A stretch of 64,000 nt of DNA, taken from Coffea arabica. Taxonomy: Eukaryota; Streptophyta; Magnoliopsida; Gentianales; Rubiaceae. Within the stretch, counting starts at the first letter, position 1. Each line of letters begins with the position of its first letter. The DNA lies in assembly GCF_036785885.1 (NCBI RefSeq), contig NC_092326.1:4464001-4528000 (forward strand), written 5' to 3'. The notes under the pieces were generated by a model. The model saw only the letters and a program-made list of their open reading frames with translations. It made no database searches and was not told where the DNA came from. The position numbers were made by a program, and so were the translations under genes. Shown here in pieces: positions 35,776 to 47,091 of this stretch.

Positions 35776-36815
35776 TGAGCTGTCACGCAAAATCCCGCCT
35801 CAAATTTCCTCAAATTTGGAAGTAATCAAAGTCATTAATCCCTGCTCTCCTTTCCTGAGCTTTCTCAAAATGACACCAGGACAATTCAGCAGCCTAGCCA
35901 ACTATTCACGTACCGCTCCTCAACAGGCAATAGATAACCATCAACATAAATGCCCCTGCTGTACAATTTCACCTTTCACGTGTATGCACTGAAGAATTTT
36001 CAGACATCGCTGGCTTATTCTTTATCGATTGCCAATATATACACATGTAACTACAAGAATCGCTTTGTAAAGCCTAACACCACATACTCTATCTTAGTTG
36101 TCTTCTATAGCATGCTACAGTCAATCATTTTACAATCCAATTCATAAAATCCTTCTCTTCCCAACTCTCTAAGGCTATTTTTACAAACACAACGACTCCA
36201 ACTCCGACTTTCTCTCTACCACTACAGCGCTCTTCTTTTCAGGGTAAACTCCTTTCCCCTCTTTTATCTCTTCATTTTTTCCATTCAATGTTACCTTCTT
36301 CCATGTCCTTAGCACAACAATCTAAATACCCATCACATATACATATTTTCCCTAATGCCCATCACTAATCCGACTTAACCAAAAAAAATAAACCTTTACA
36401 TATTTTCCCTTACATCTTCCCTACTAATTCTACACGCTGGTTCCTCCTCAATTTGCTATTCCACAGCTTTTCCCATGACTCTTCTTATATCATCTATTTA
36501 TATTTGCTTTTTTTTCTAGCCTACTTATTAATCTTCGTTCTACCTCCTGTTTTCTCCTATCACAGTTATCTTCTATAGCATACAGCTGCATATGCCTTTG
36601 TACTCCATACCTGTATCAAGCTCCACTTTAATAGCCACCTTATGTCATTTGAAAAATTGCCTGTTTTTCCTTACAAGCACAAAACTTTTGTATTCTTATT
36701 ATCAACTGTCAAGAAAATGCATTTTCTAATTCTAAATATTCATAACTTCAAAAATATTTCCAGTTTAAACACCTACTCAAATTAATTACACCGTCTTACC
36801 GCAGGTTTTCCCATC
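35776..36815. other. Helitron interior; segment resembling RepHel intron 1
   Basis: No gene. About 36565-36715 resembles 23247-23415 (RepHel intron 1): both contain TATAGCATACAGCTGC and CTTATGTCATTTGAAAAATTG in the same order. Pyrimidine-rich DNA around 36180-36260 may be a leader for the next gene. Confidence 0.55.
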
Positions 36816-38853
36816 ATGGAAAATACTATCGTTCCACTCTCAACCATTGATCCAAGTCTGCAAAATTGGACAACAATTCTCCAGGTTATTGAAAAAACGC
36901 ATGTGATGCGTTTCGGTGGACCTCAAACTCATTATCAACAATATACACTTGCTGATCCACAGGTTTCACAGTTTTCCTTTTTCAATTTCTTGTTTTCTCC
37001 TTCATTTACCTTTTACCTACAGCTCACAATGCTAAATTATAGGGACTTAGAGTCAACATGCATGTACCTGCCGACTATCTAGATGAATTTGCCAGCCTGC
37101 TTTTACCTATTCAAACATACTACGTTTCAAACACAATTGTTCGGCCATCCCTTGCCGATATCCCTCCCGGAGATTACCCATACTATTGGGTTGCCACCGC
37201 CAAGACAAGGATTCAAAAACTCCAACAACTACAACGCCCTTCTCTTCCGGCTTTTTTCAACTTGCACCCCTTTGCCATGCTCGACACAATTGCTAATACA
37301 AATAATTTGATAGGTACACGGATCACTTTCCTTCTATTTAATTAATTTTTCTCCACACAGTTTAACCGTTGTTTTTTCCACTATTTTAGACTCTTTCTTA
37401 CATTCAACTACTACAGATATCATGGGAAAGGTACTACATATCCTACCTAAAAGAACAACAACTGTACGAGGAAAACTGAACATTAGTAGAGATTATATAA
37501 TTGCTGATCAAAGGTTACAAGCCAATTTCTCCTCCACATTTCCATAGTTCCTTTTAACCGTAGTATACATTACCAGTTTTGATTTCCTTTTTTTATACTT
37601 ATACAGTCTCCGTCCATTACTTCTCACTCTCTGCGATCAAATTGAAGAGACCCACGGACCTATTATTGCTTCCCAACATCAAACCTTTCCGATTCTAATT
37701 GCTATTAGGATCAAGGTCACAACAAAAAATTGTAAGCAAGCACGTTCTTCTGTTTCCCATACATTTCTTTACCCTTTAAATTCACATCACAATATTTTTT
37801 TCACATGCCACCAGATCTTTCATTATCAACTCAGCCATCATCTGTCAGCCTCATAAATCCAGATATTCAAGAGGCCGTAGACCTACATGACTGGTTCACT
37901 TCCACCTTTCTATTATCTGCTTTTACTATTCAAACCACTACCTAATTTTTTTATATATTCACTAGGTTTCATACTAATTCCACCCGAGTGACGAAACTGC
38001 TAACCAACTCATGTTATATTAATCCCGACCTCCTCTTTCCCCCTCCCAATGATAATCAAATCATGGATATTACTGCTGCAAAACAAATTGTAAGAACTTA
38101 CACTCCTCTTTTATTCGATGCTATTCTACCCGCACTTCATTCAACAATAACTATATTATACATCATTCCTATATCTACTTAATAGGAACTTGGCACAGCA
38201 TGGATTAGAGGCTCTGCTGAAATAGACTTCAAAGATTATAAACTATACCGTATGAAATGTCCTCATTGTGAAGAACCTCATTATTCCCCACATGCAATAC
38301 GAACATTCTGTCAGCATTGTGAACACACTGTTCAACTATTACCCAGGTTTTTACACGCTCTTGCACTATTTTTAAATGCACAAACTCATAATCCAGCCAA
38401 TTTCATCTTGTCATAACCATTATAACTTTTTCCTTTCCAGAGCATGTATTTCAATTACTCTTTCTGATGCAACTGGTTCGCTGAATGCAACAGCCATCGA
38501 TATTGAAGCTGAAAAATTGCTCGGATATTCAACTGCAGAGCTTTATCATGCACATCACCAAGTAATTTTTTATTCCCTTTATTCACGCAAACAATTTTTT
38601 CCCCTCCTTTTCCATTCTAACCATTATCATTATTCTTTTTTCTTCAACTGTCAAACAGAATACAAACATCATCAGCCTCGTTGCACAAAAATTGCACGGA
38701 AAAACAATTATTTGCTGCATTCAACCCCCTTCTCCATTAATCAGGCTGTCTCAAGCACCTCCATTCAACATTGTAACTTCATACTTTTTAGATGATCTAT
38801 TAGCCATTAACCAGCTAAACTTTCACAGCCTCACCATTCAAGATAAAAACTGA
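36816..38853 (+). CDS. RPA70-like single-strand DNA-binding gene 2, open reading frame intact
   Basis: Nine exons (36816-36962, 37043-37313, 37417-37513, 37607-37731, 37815-37893, 37966-38089, 38186-38346, 38441-38561, 38659-38853) with GT-AG introns of about 70-105 bp. They join in phase to 439 codons plus TGA and no internal stop. The layout is that of a Helitron RPA-like protein: N-terminal OB-fold part (exons 1-2), a GKVLHIL/TTVRGKL strand region, LRPLLLTLCDQ, then a zinc ribbon with CPHC and CQHC (exon 7) and an SITLSDATGSLNATAID strand region (exon 8). It probably binds single-stranded DNA. It differs clearly from gene 1, so it is not a recent local copy. ATG 36816 is the first in-frame Met. 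Confidence 0.85.
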
Positions 38854-39013
38854 ACTTGCTTGCTTTACATTTTTACAATGCCTGTATAATTACGACTTCT
38901 TTCCAGTGCAACTGCTTTTTCAATTTTATTCCTGTATAATATAGCTCCGTTTTTAACTCCTATTCTTCAGTCTCGCAAATATTACTTGCTAAACATTAAC
39001 TGGGCATGTATAC

Positions 39014-39043
39014 CACCGCGCAAAGCGCGGTGTCACCACCTAG
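39014..39043 (+). other. Helitron 3' terminal hairpin and CTAG end
   Basis: Perfect 8-bp GC-rich stem with AAA loop (39014-39032), then seven bases and CTAG (39040-39043). This is the signal where rolling-circle transfer normally ends. The next base is T of the interrupted LTR. Confidence 0.95.
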
Positions 39044-39405
39044 TTTATACTTATTGTGGGGTGATTGGGTTGTAGGGCCATAATAAATTAATAATTTTCA
39101 AATAAAAGGGTATTTTTAAAAAAAACATGAAAAATTTTACAATTCCATAAATTGAATTTAGGGTTTCAGTTGAAATATGAGAAATTTGAGAAAACGGTCA
39201 GTCACAAGTGAAATGAGGGTTTTGATTAGACTTTTAGGATTTCTAGTTTTTTAAAATAAAACAAGGTTTTAAATCAAATTCAAAGAAATAACTTTAGTTT
39301 CTTCTTTAAAATAAAATAATGGTTTAAAATAAAAATAAACTAAAGAAACCGTAATATCCTTTTTGAGACTAAATAAAAGATGATCCTAAAAGTTGAGGTA
39401 TCACA
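39044..39405 (-). repeat. 3' LTR, remaining part (right of Helitron)
   Basis: Continues the LTR broken at 20577 and matches 45056-45416. On the minus strand the LTR begins TGTGATACCTC at 39405. Confidence 0.92.
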
Positions 39406-39419
39406 ATCTCCCCTCCTTC
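39406..39419 (-). other. Polypurine tract
   Basis: The minus strand reads GAAGGAGGGGAGAT directly before the 3' LTR, the expected plus-strand primer. Confidence 0.85.
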
Positions 39420-39579
39420 AAAGAATTTCGTCCTCGAAATTGCAATCAACGAGCTAAGGGTTGGAATACTCGAATACCTCATTAACGAGTTCATCAGTAG
39501 TGGTAAAGATTACCTCAAGAATTGGTCACTCTATGTATCTCAATCCAAGATCTAACCGTATAATCCTTATCTCATAGTT

Positions 39580-40845
39580 TCAATGGTCTTTAAATATCTT
39601 GTAAAACGAGTAGAAGGAAACCTCAATACGATGAAAAATAGGGAAGGTACCTTCGGTGATTGCCAATAGGTCTGTCACCTCTTGACTTCCCATTGCATAG
39701 GTCCTTGCCAGCACTTTCGGTCGATTACCCGTTGCATTGGTCGGCTTAGACGTGTTCCCTTCTGCCCTTAGCAAATTTTCTTCTTTTGGCAGGTGAGGAC
39801 ACTGAACAATCAGATGCTCAGCACTACCACATCGGTAGCATTTCCGTACTTGTCTTTTCTTCCAACAATTATCTTCTATGTGATTAGCAGCCCCACAAAA
39901 TTTGCATGTCATTCCAGGTCCTGATGTCGGACCTCCTCGTGAGGTACTCTTTTGGGTCTTTCTCCCTACCTAATTTTTCTCAAAATTTCCTTGATTTGGG
40001 ATCCCAGTGGATCGTGGTCCACCTATTCCTCGACCCCTCTTAGGTGGTGGCTCGCTCCCCGAGCTCTGTCCCTCAATATAACTACTTGTATTTGGGTGCC
40101 TTCTTTTCTTGTCATGAAAGACATTTATTTGACTCTTAGTACTTTCAATTCTTTGTGCCTTTTCAATCGCTTGACTATAAGTCTCCAATTGAGCAGCTGC
40201 CAGTGCTTCCTGAATCTCCACATTCAAACCCTGAACAAACCGACGAATTCTCCTTTGGTCTGTCAGTACTAATTCTGGAGCAAAACGAGAGAGTTTGGTA
40301 AACTATGTCTCGTACTCCGCCACACTCATAGTCCCTTGACGTAGGCGTATGAACTCATCTTCCCGCCTCTCTTGAACAAGTGGCGATAAGTACTTTTCAT
40401 TAAACTCAGGAGTGAAATTCACCCATGTCCATGGGGTTTGCTCTCTATACCATTTGGCTTTAATCACATTCTACCAGGCACGAGCCGCTCCCTCAAATTG
40501 AAAAATAACGAAAGCTATCTGCCGTTCCTCTGGGTATCCTAACGCAGCAAAAATGTCTAACATTCGCTCCAACAAATTTTCCGCTATATCAGGGCTAGGT
40601 CCACCCAAAAATTTTGGCGGTAGAAATTTTTGAAACCGTTCTAAGGCATGGTCCTCTCTCTCATGATTTTCAGGATGTTGTACTTGGCCTTGACCCTGTT
40701 GGTTGACCATTCGTTCTAATAAATCAGCCATTTGTTGTATGGCTGCAGCTACTTGGGTTACAACTTGTGTATTCACATTTTTATTGGTTACCCTTTCGAT
40801 TCCTTGTCCTCGTCCTCGTCCTCTACCCCCATCACGAGTCTCCAT
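39580..40845 (-). pseudogene. gag: Ty3/gypsy-type gag with three in-frame TAG stops
   Basis: One continuous frame of 422 codons from ATG 40845 to TAA/TGA-side end 39580. It has a Gly/Arg-rich start (GGRGRGRGQG) and the retrotransposon gag domain (RFQKFLPPKFLGGPSP, then FQFEGAARAW). Two zinc knuckles follow: CKFCGAANHIEDNC and CYRCGSAEHLIVQC (39800-39905). TAG codons interrupt it at 40471-40473, 40303-40305 and 39970-39972. The frame ends soon after the knuckles, without a protease active site. Gag would form particles for a partner element's enzymes. The frame is otherwise unshifted, suggesting loss only by point mutation. Confidence 0.9.
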
Positions 40846-41088
40846 TTGATGATTTTATAGTTTCTATAATCGGGACAAAATATGGTACGAGATCAAAGTG
40901 TTGAAAAGGTATAAAATGCACGAAATAATCAAAAGATCAAAATATGTACATATATATATACAAGTCACGCAAAAAATATACACATATCAGTTCACATAGC
41001 AGCTAATATACAGCCAATACAAAACATATTCATTCATTGAGCACATCGGCTCAAAAACAAATCAACAAAACAACTCAGAAGAACGGCC

Positions 41089-41691
41089 CTAGCGGAAATC
41101 CCCTACGGAGCCTATAGAGTCTATCGCATCCAACGGCTTCGCTCCGCCAGCCCTAGGTGGTGTCTCGACAGCCATATCTAAGAGAATCTCATAGTCTAGC
41201 ATCATGCCTCGGGATCTCTCTCTCATCTGCCCCTTCAAAACGAAGAGGCGGTGGTGGGTCTTCTCGAGCTAACGACCAAGGGTATGCGTCCACCCCTCCT
41301 CAACTCGTAACCCCATCTCGAGGTCACGTAGGCGCAGGGCCTGTGCATGACTCACCCCTCTGGTCTCATCTAACTGTGCCCTCAAAGTGTCGACCGTCCT
41401 GCCTAAGTGACAACGCTCGACATCTATAGCCATAACCACATCGTCAGAGTATCCATACATATGTCGACACTCACACAATCGACTCCTCTGGCCGAACGGA
41501 GAATATATCCTATAGGGTTTCCCGACCCTCCTCTGGTACCTGAGTACTCGTCGGCGCACCACCTGGTTCACCGGACTGTCTCCACCCGCAGATCGTACTC
41601 CGGCACCGTTAGATCCACCGGTATCGCTAAGTCCACCAGTCTCCATACCTACATGATAAAATATCACCGAATCAGTTTTCCGGCATTTCAT
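41089..41691 (-). pseudogene. Extra leader ORF between primer site and gag
   Basis: A 201-codon frame on the minus strand, in the same phase as gag, interrupted by a single TAG at 41269-41271. The middle (IDVERCHLGRTVDTLRAQLD to LRDLEMGLRVEE) has spaced Leu/Val and many charged residues, consistent with a coiled coil. The end contains MMLDYEILLDMAVETPPRAG. I recognise no known domain. Start 41691 is the first Met of the open stretch. Its persistence over 200 codons with one stop suggests it was a real protein of this element family. Confidence 0.55.
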
Positions 41692-41777
41692 CTTAATAGA
41701 TACGATTCAATTTAGAGACAATCGAATACTTATATGTTCTATAACACATTTTTTCACTGCTCAAGTCCTCTAACCTA

Positions 41778-41792
41778 GGCACTCTGATACCA
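41778..41792 (-). other. Primer-binding site (initiator tRNA-Met type)
   Basis: The minus strand reads TGGTATCAGAGTGCC two bases after the 5' LTR, close to the standard TGGTATCAGAGC. Confidence 0.9.
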
Positions 41793-41794
41793 CC

Positions 41795-44700
41795 TGCGAC
41801 GCCCTCACTTTTTCCAAGGGCGAATCTGAGGGTATCGGCGGGACGCCTGCCTAAGTCGTGCCAGGACTCGATACTCTAAAACTAGAAAATAGATTCATGC
41901 CAAAAGAAAGTTCTGTTTAAAAGATTATATCTTCAAAAATTACATAAACTAGTACATCAAATCATACATACAACGAGTACCAGAAAGTAAACTCTAGAAA
42001 AGCTGATAACTACAACCACCACGACAACTATTACATCTTACTCGTCAACTTATAACAAGTACAAGTTCAACTATTCTATAGCTCAAAAGTCTAGCACCTA
42101 CCCGAGCGATCCCCGCGTCGGCCCTCTGCTAAGGAAAACAAATGAAAAGGGGTAAACTATATGCTTAGTGAATAATCAGGGGTAAAAAAAATGTAAACTC
42201 ACATAATTAAACAAATAAATCAAGATAATTCACATCAATAACAGAAAAGTAACATCACAATAGTAGGATACGGGTGGCTCCAAAACTAGTTCAATTCCCC
42301 GAACTTGAACGCCTGTTGACACTCCATCAACCAAAGTACTCATGGTCTGTAGACTCCACTTAACTTTTCCCATTCACCTTATCAACCCCCGCTGGCCAGT
42401 CAACAGCACACAGCAGATCGAACGAAACAAAATAACTTAGCTTTCGTCAAAGCTTTAACAAGGAACTAAATCCCAAGTTTAGCATGGAACTATCTTCGAC
42501 CAAGCTCCAACTGACTCAAATAGTTCGTCTAACCCTTGGAACCGGGTTAGAACCAAGCCCTGAAATATCCGATCTCTCAATAGATGGTATCTCTCAATAA
42601 AGTAGACAACAAAGTACTTACTCCAAACAGCACACAGCAAATGGGATTCAATTCAAGTCATGTAATCACCCTCATCAACACACAGCAAAAGGGTGATACT
42701 CAACATAAGGCATGTATTCTCACATAGAAAATCAAAACAAAGTATGGTTTTAGGTCGAGTGAGATAAAGTACACCCTCGTCTAAGTACCCATTTAACATA
42801 TACAAAGCACTTTAACAATTCCACATCAATAACAACCCAATTACTCACTTGATAAAGTTTGGCACGAAAACGATACAATTCATTGAGTTTGACCGTCACC
42901 GTCGAAAGTCTCACAATCTATATTGACAGATTATATACACACATAAGTGAAACGGCCATATAATAACAATTTATAACTTAAACGATCGAATACAGTCGAA
43001 AACGGTAAAAAAAATAATCAAAAAAGGGTAAAAAATGACGTTAAGGCCAAAAGAATATCGAAATTGGCCGAAACGGCTGGAATGGTAACAAAATAACAAA
43101 AGTAGACCTAAACGGTCCAAAACGGCAAAAACGGTTGAGAAATGCACTTGTGCGTGCGTGGAAATGAAAATAATACAAAACGGGTTACACGATTTTGCCC
43201 ATAACTGGAGCTGTGGTTATCGGATCAAAATGTACTAGGTAGTGTCTTGAAACTTAAACAAAAAGTTACAACTTCCATGAAGACAACTAAGCCAAATTTT
43301 TAGTGTATCCAAGTTAAATTTGCAAGATACAGAACTAGAACTCCAAAGGCTAGTTTATCTTTCTCGTGAAAATTTGGCGGCATGCCCCTTGTGTTTACCC
43401 ATTTTCTAGCCATTTATGACTTCAATATTTTCCTCAAACAGTCCCAAAGTCACACATAAAATAACCTCATTTCAATAGCCATTCAATAGGTTCAAAGTCA
43501 TACAAATACCAAATTAAACTAGGTACATGTCTGAAAATGAAATGTAAGGCATAAATCAAAAGACAGATTTGCCGCCACTTAGCGTAACGAGCACAACCGA
43601 GGCTACGCTTATCGGATTGGGGTACAATTGATACCGTTTCGAAGCTAAGACAGATTCCTACAACTTTGATGAAGACTACTCAGTCCAATTCATAGTGTAT
43701 CTAGGTCAAAAGTCCGGATTACAGAACCAAAATCTCATATTCGGACTAGTTAACCGCATTATGCGTAAATGATAATAACTCAGGCTACCGAAATCCGATT
43801 GGGGTGTTTTCAATTGCGTTGAAAAGATGAAACATAGGGTTAAAACTTTCATGTTTTGACTGAAAGCTAGTTCAGTATGTATCAAGGTGAACAAATGCAA
43901 CCAACTTAGTGTACTGTCAAAACGGTCCACTGACTTTACTCCTATGGCAGTCAGGGTATTTTGGTCCTTTTATAGGCTACGTTACTCCGATTGAGGTGAA
44001 ATTTTGTAGGCAATCATAAAATATCATTCGCTACAACTTTCATGTTTTATACTAAGCCTAATTCAACCTCTAATATGGTGAACTAGAACCAGATAGAACA
44101 GGGGAAGTGCAAAACCGAAAATCTGGAATTTATGCCTACAAGTGCTAATTTTCATAATTCTATCTTAAAACACTACCTCAACTCCTTATCTACACTTATT
44201 TCCATCATAATCCATCTAAACAAGAAGAAATATGGCTGATCCATACAAACCCCAACTCACCAATTCTCCCAAAATCACCAAAACTACTTCCATAGCTACC
44301 AATTTGACCAAATCATGAGTTATATGACAACTTAAACAAAAGTAAAAGAGCCAAAGATAAGGGACGGCCAATATACCTCAAGAACAAGCTTTCAAAGGAT
44401 ATCCTCTACCTCTCTTAGAAATTTTTGGTTCTTTAAGCTTCCCAAACTCTCAAACTATTGATTAATCGGTTTAGTTTTTCTTGTTTACACTCAAATGGTT
44501 CAAACTCAAGATGGATTGAAGTTGTTTCTCTTGCTCTCTCTCTCTCCCTTAAGCCCAGCCAAAACAGAAAAAAAAAAATGATGAAAAATGAGCTCAAATA
44601 GAAGATAAGAAGGTAAGACTTTGGCTTGGTCAAGAAACCATAGGTGGCCAATATTTGTCATCACCAAAACCAACTAAAATTTTGTTTTCTTTTCCTTGCA

Positions 44701-45416
44701 TTTTGGGTCAATAATTTCGGCTATAAGGCTGAGGATGAGGGAGATATTTTACAAAAATATCAAGGGTATGTAGTGGTAGGAAAGTGGTGGTCAAGTGGTG
44801 GGTTTAATCAGTAGTGATCGATACCCGTCGGTTTGAGCCGATTTCTTAAATCGCGTATACTAGGGTTTTTAATTTCTAATCACTAACTTATTATTATCAC
44901 TTCTAATCATATAATATTTCCTCATCCAAAAGTCACTCTTACCTATCAAATTTGATCCTCATTCCATACCAAATAGTCACACTACGGAAAAATGTGAAAA
45001 CCCTAATTCACTCAAACTTGAAAACGGACAACGAAAACCCTTATTTCTATATTCATTTACACTTATTGTGGGATGATTGGTAGTAGGGCCATAATAAATG
45101 AATAATTTCTAAATAAAAGGGCATTTTTAAGAAAAACGTGAGGGGTTTTACAATTCCATAAATTGAATTTAGGGTTTCGGTTGAAATATGAGAAATTTGA
45201 GAAAACGGTCAGTCACAAGTGAAACGAGGGTTTTGATTAGGCTTTTAGGGTTTCTAGTCTTTTAAAATAAAACAAGGTTTTAAATCAAACCCAAAGAAAT
45301 AACTTTAGTTTCTTCTTTAAAACAAAATAATGGTTTAAAATAAAAATAAACTAAAGAAACCGTAATATCCTCTTTGAGACTAAACAAAAGATGATCCTAA
45401 AAGTTGGGGTATCACA
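41795..45416 (-). repeat. 5' LTR of gag-only Ty3/gypsy-type element
   Basis: 3622 bp, uninterrupted. Its minus-strand start is TGTGATACCCC at 45416 and its end is ...GGCGTCGCA at 41795. It serves as the reference that reveals the Helitron in its partner. No genes inside. Confidence 0.93.
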
Positions 45417-45421
45417 GATAT

Positions 45422-46740
45422 GAGTGAGAGTGACTATAGAGGTGTGATTTTTGGTCGGTATGGACTTAGGTTGCTTATGATTACTTGAATTCACCTTGGT
45501 GGTGATGCATAAGCTGAAATTTTGTCAAAAACCATGTGTAAAACAAAAAGAAAAATAATGGTTACTTCTAGCATGCTTTCTAGTTTCATTTATCCAACTT
45601 TAACTCGAGGTTGGTCGATTTTCTTCTAAAAAGTTGTGTGTATATCTTACGTATATTTTGTTAAGGTTCATGAGTTGTATATATCAAATTTATCTCTTTT
45701 GGTCTCACACATCTTTTGGGTCTAAATGTTTTTCTTCTCACACTAACACCTTACTTGAATCATAACCCTAGAATGCACTTGGATATTCCTTGATTGGCAC
45801 TTTCGAATTTATCTTTAAACTTTGTGTTTTAAGAGGCCAAATTTGGATAAACGTATGGCTCATAGTTGAGTCTAAATTGTGCACTTCATTAACCTAAATT
45901 TTGAATGATTGGACCATGATATTTTGTTTTGGTTACTTTAGGGTTTGACGGTGAAAACGAGCACAACCCGAAAAGGAACGTTTAACGTTATTCTACTTTG
46001 AAATGGTGAGTATACCACTTGCATGACTCGTTGTTTAAAGTGAACTACTTGTAGCTAAAATTTATAATTTGTATGATTGTGACTTTGGTTTAATCTGGAC
46101 TGGACAGGTGTGTACTTTACCACACTCGATTCCATTTGACTATTTGAATGGTTTACTATTCATTTGAAATATGTTATTTGTGCATGAATTTGATATCGTT
46201 TGGAGCTCGTTATCCAACGATCTTACTATGAATTTGAGCTCATATCTCATTCGTAGTTAATCAAATCGAACCAGCAAGGCCTTGGTCGAGGTAGATTAAT
46301 GGGCTATGAGGAAAATTGTCACTGATTTACTGAGTACTGGATTCTTCTGATGTTTGGTATTCTCGAGTATTATCACTACTATTTTTGTTTGGTGTTCGAA
46401 TGTGACAAGAGGTATGATTGGTAGATAAAAACTGATGTAAAGTGGGGATATACGGTCAATTTTTTTGCTTCTCTAAACGTTGATGGAGTGTCAACGGGCT
46501 TGGATCAAGCTAATGCGACAGGGAATTTAGGTTTTGAGAATCATCTGTATCCTTTTATTTGAAACGCTTTGTGTTAGTTGTGGTGTTTACTTATTTCCCT
46601 AAATAATGCTTATATTTGATAGATTAAAGTTCGAACTATGTGATTTTTCGATTGCGTAACCCTGTGGTACCTTATTGGGTGAAAATTCACTCTGTCACAT
46701 TTGTTTTCCTTACAAGGGCGAAATCTTGGGAATATGATTT
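45422..46740 (+). repeat. Outer LTR-like element, right half
   Basis: Continues the sequence interrupted at 17321 after the GATAT duplication. GTGTGTACTTTACCACACTCGA near 46110 resembles the motif of the left-edge LTR. The 3' limit is approximate: I could not find a terminal CA with a duplication matching the left flank. Confidence 0.5.
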
Positions 46741-47091
46741 TTGGGGAAGAGTTGAGTTAGGTATAGACTCTAGGCATTTTGTTTAAGCTCCTACAAGGGG
46801 ATGGAAAGAGTGATGCATCTTACAAAGATTTTTTTAATCTATATTAAAGTTTATGAAAAACACAATTCTATAAACACTGAACAATTTTAGGGTTACAAAA
46901 TGGGAGAAAAAATCTTTTTGAAATCAAGGAAAATGAATTAGTTATAATTTATTTGTTTTGTATTATAAATTTTGATATATAACATAATATATTGATAAAT
47001 AGGTTTTCAATTACTCTATCATGTAAATCATTATAACTTAAATTATTTTGAATTGAATATAATCCGTGCATAGCATAGATTAAAATTCTAG
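46741..47091 (+). mobile_element. Decayed non-autonomous Helitron 3' end
   Basis: CCGTGCATAGCATAG (47064-47078) is a partly decayed hairpin of the CCGTGC-ATA-GCACGG kind, followed by ...TTCTAG at 47086-47091 and T-rich flank. This matches the 3' end style of small plant Helitrons. The 5' end is not identified and the start given is only the limit of unexplained sequence. Confidence 0.5.

Larger units (their letters stand above)
20578..39043 (+). mobile_element. Helitron, 18.5 kb, with Rep/helicase, two RPA-like genes, B3 gene and LRR fragment
   Basis: Comparison of the two LTR copies defines the insertion: LTR sequence stops at A 20577 and resumes at T 39044, with no duplication, as expected for Helitron insertion between A and T. 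The 3' end is canonical: an 8-bp perfect stem CACCGCGC-AAA-GCGCGGTG (39014-39032), then CTAG at 39040-39043. The 5' end begins TTAACCATATAGACTAAGG rather than TC. Cargo in order: Rep/helicase (22810-27991), RPA-like 1 (28104-30579), B3 gene (32356-33418), LRR-kinase fragment (35397-35775), RPA-like 2 (36816-38853), all plus strand. Because the transposase has stops, this copy is probably not autonomous now. Confidence 0.9.
17322..45416 (-). mobile_element. Gag-only Ty3/gypsy-type LTR retrotransposon, split by a Helitron
   Basis: Minus-strand element. Its 5' LTR is 41795-45416 and its 3' LTR is 39044-39405 plus 17322-20577. Both start TGTGATACC and end in CA on the minus strand. A perfect 5-bp duplication, GATAT, flanks it (17317-17321; 45417-45421). 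The interior (39406-41794, about 2.4 kb) has a primer site, a leader ORF, gag and a purine tract, but no protease, reverse transcriptase, RNase H or integrase. Excluding the Helitron it is about 9.6 kb, of which LTRs make up three quarters. Confidence 0.9.
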
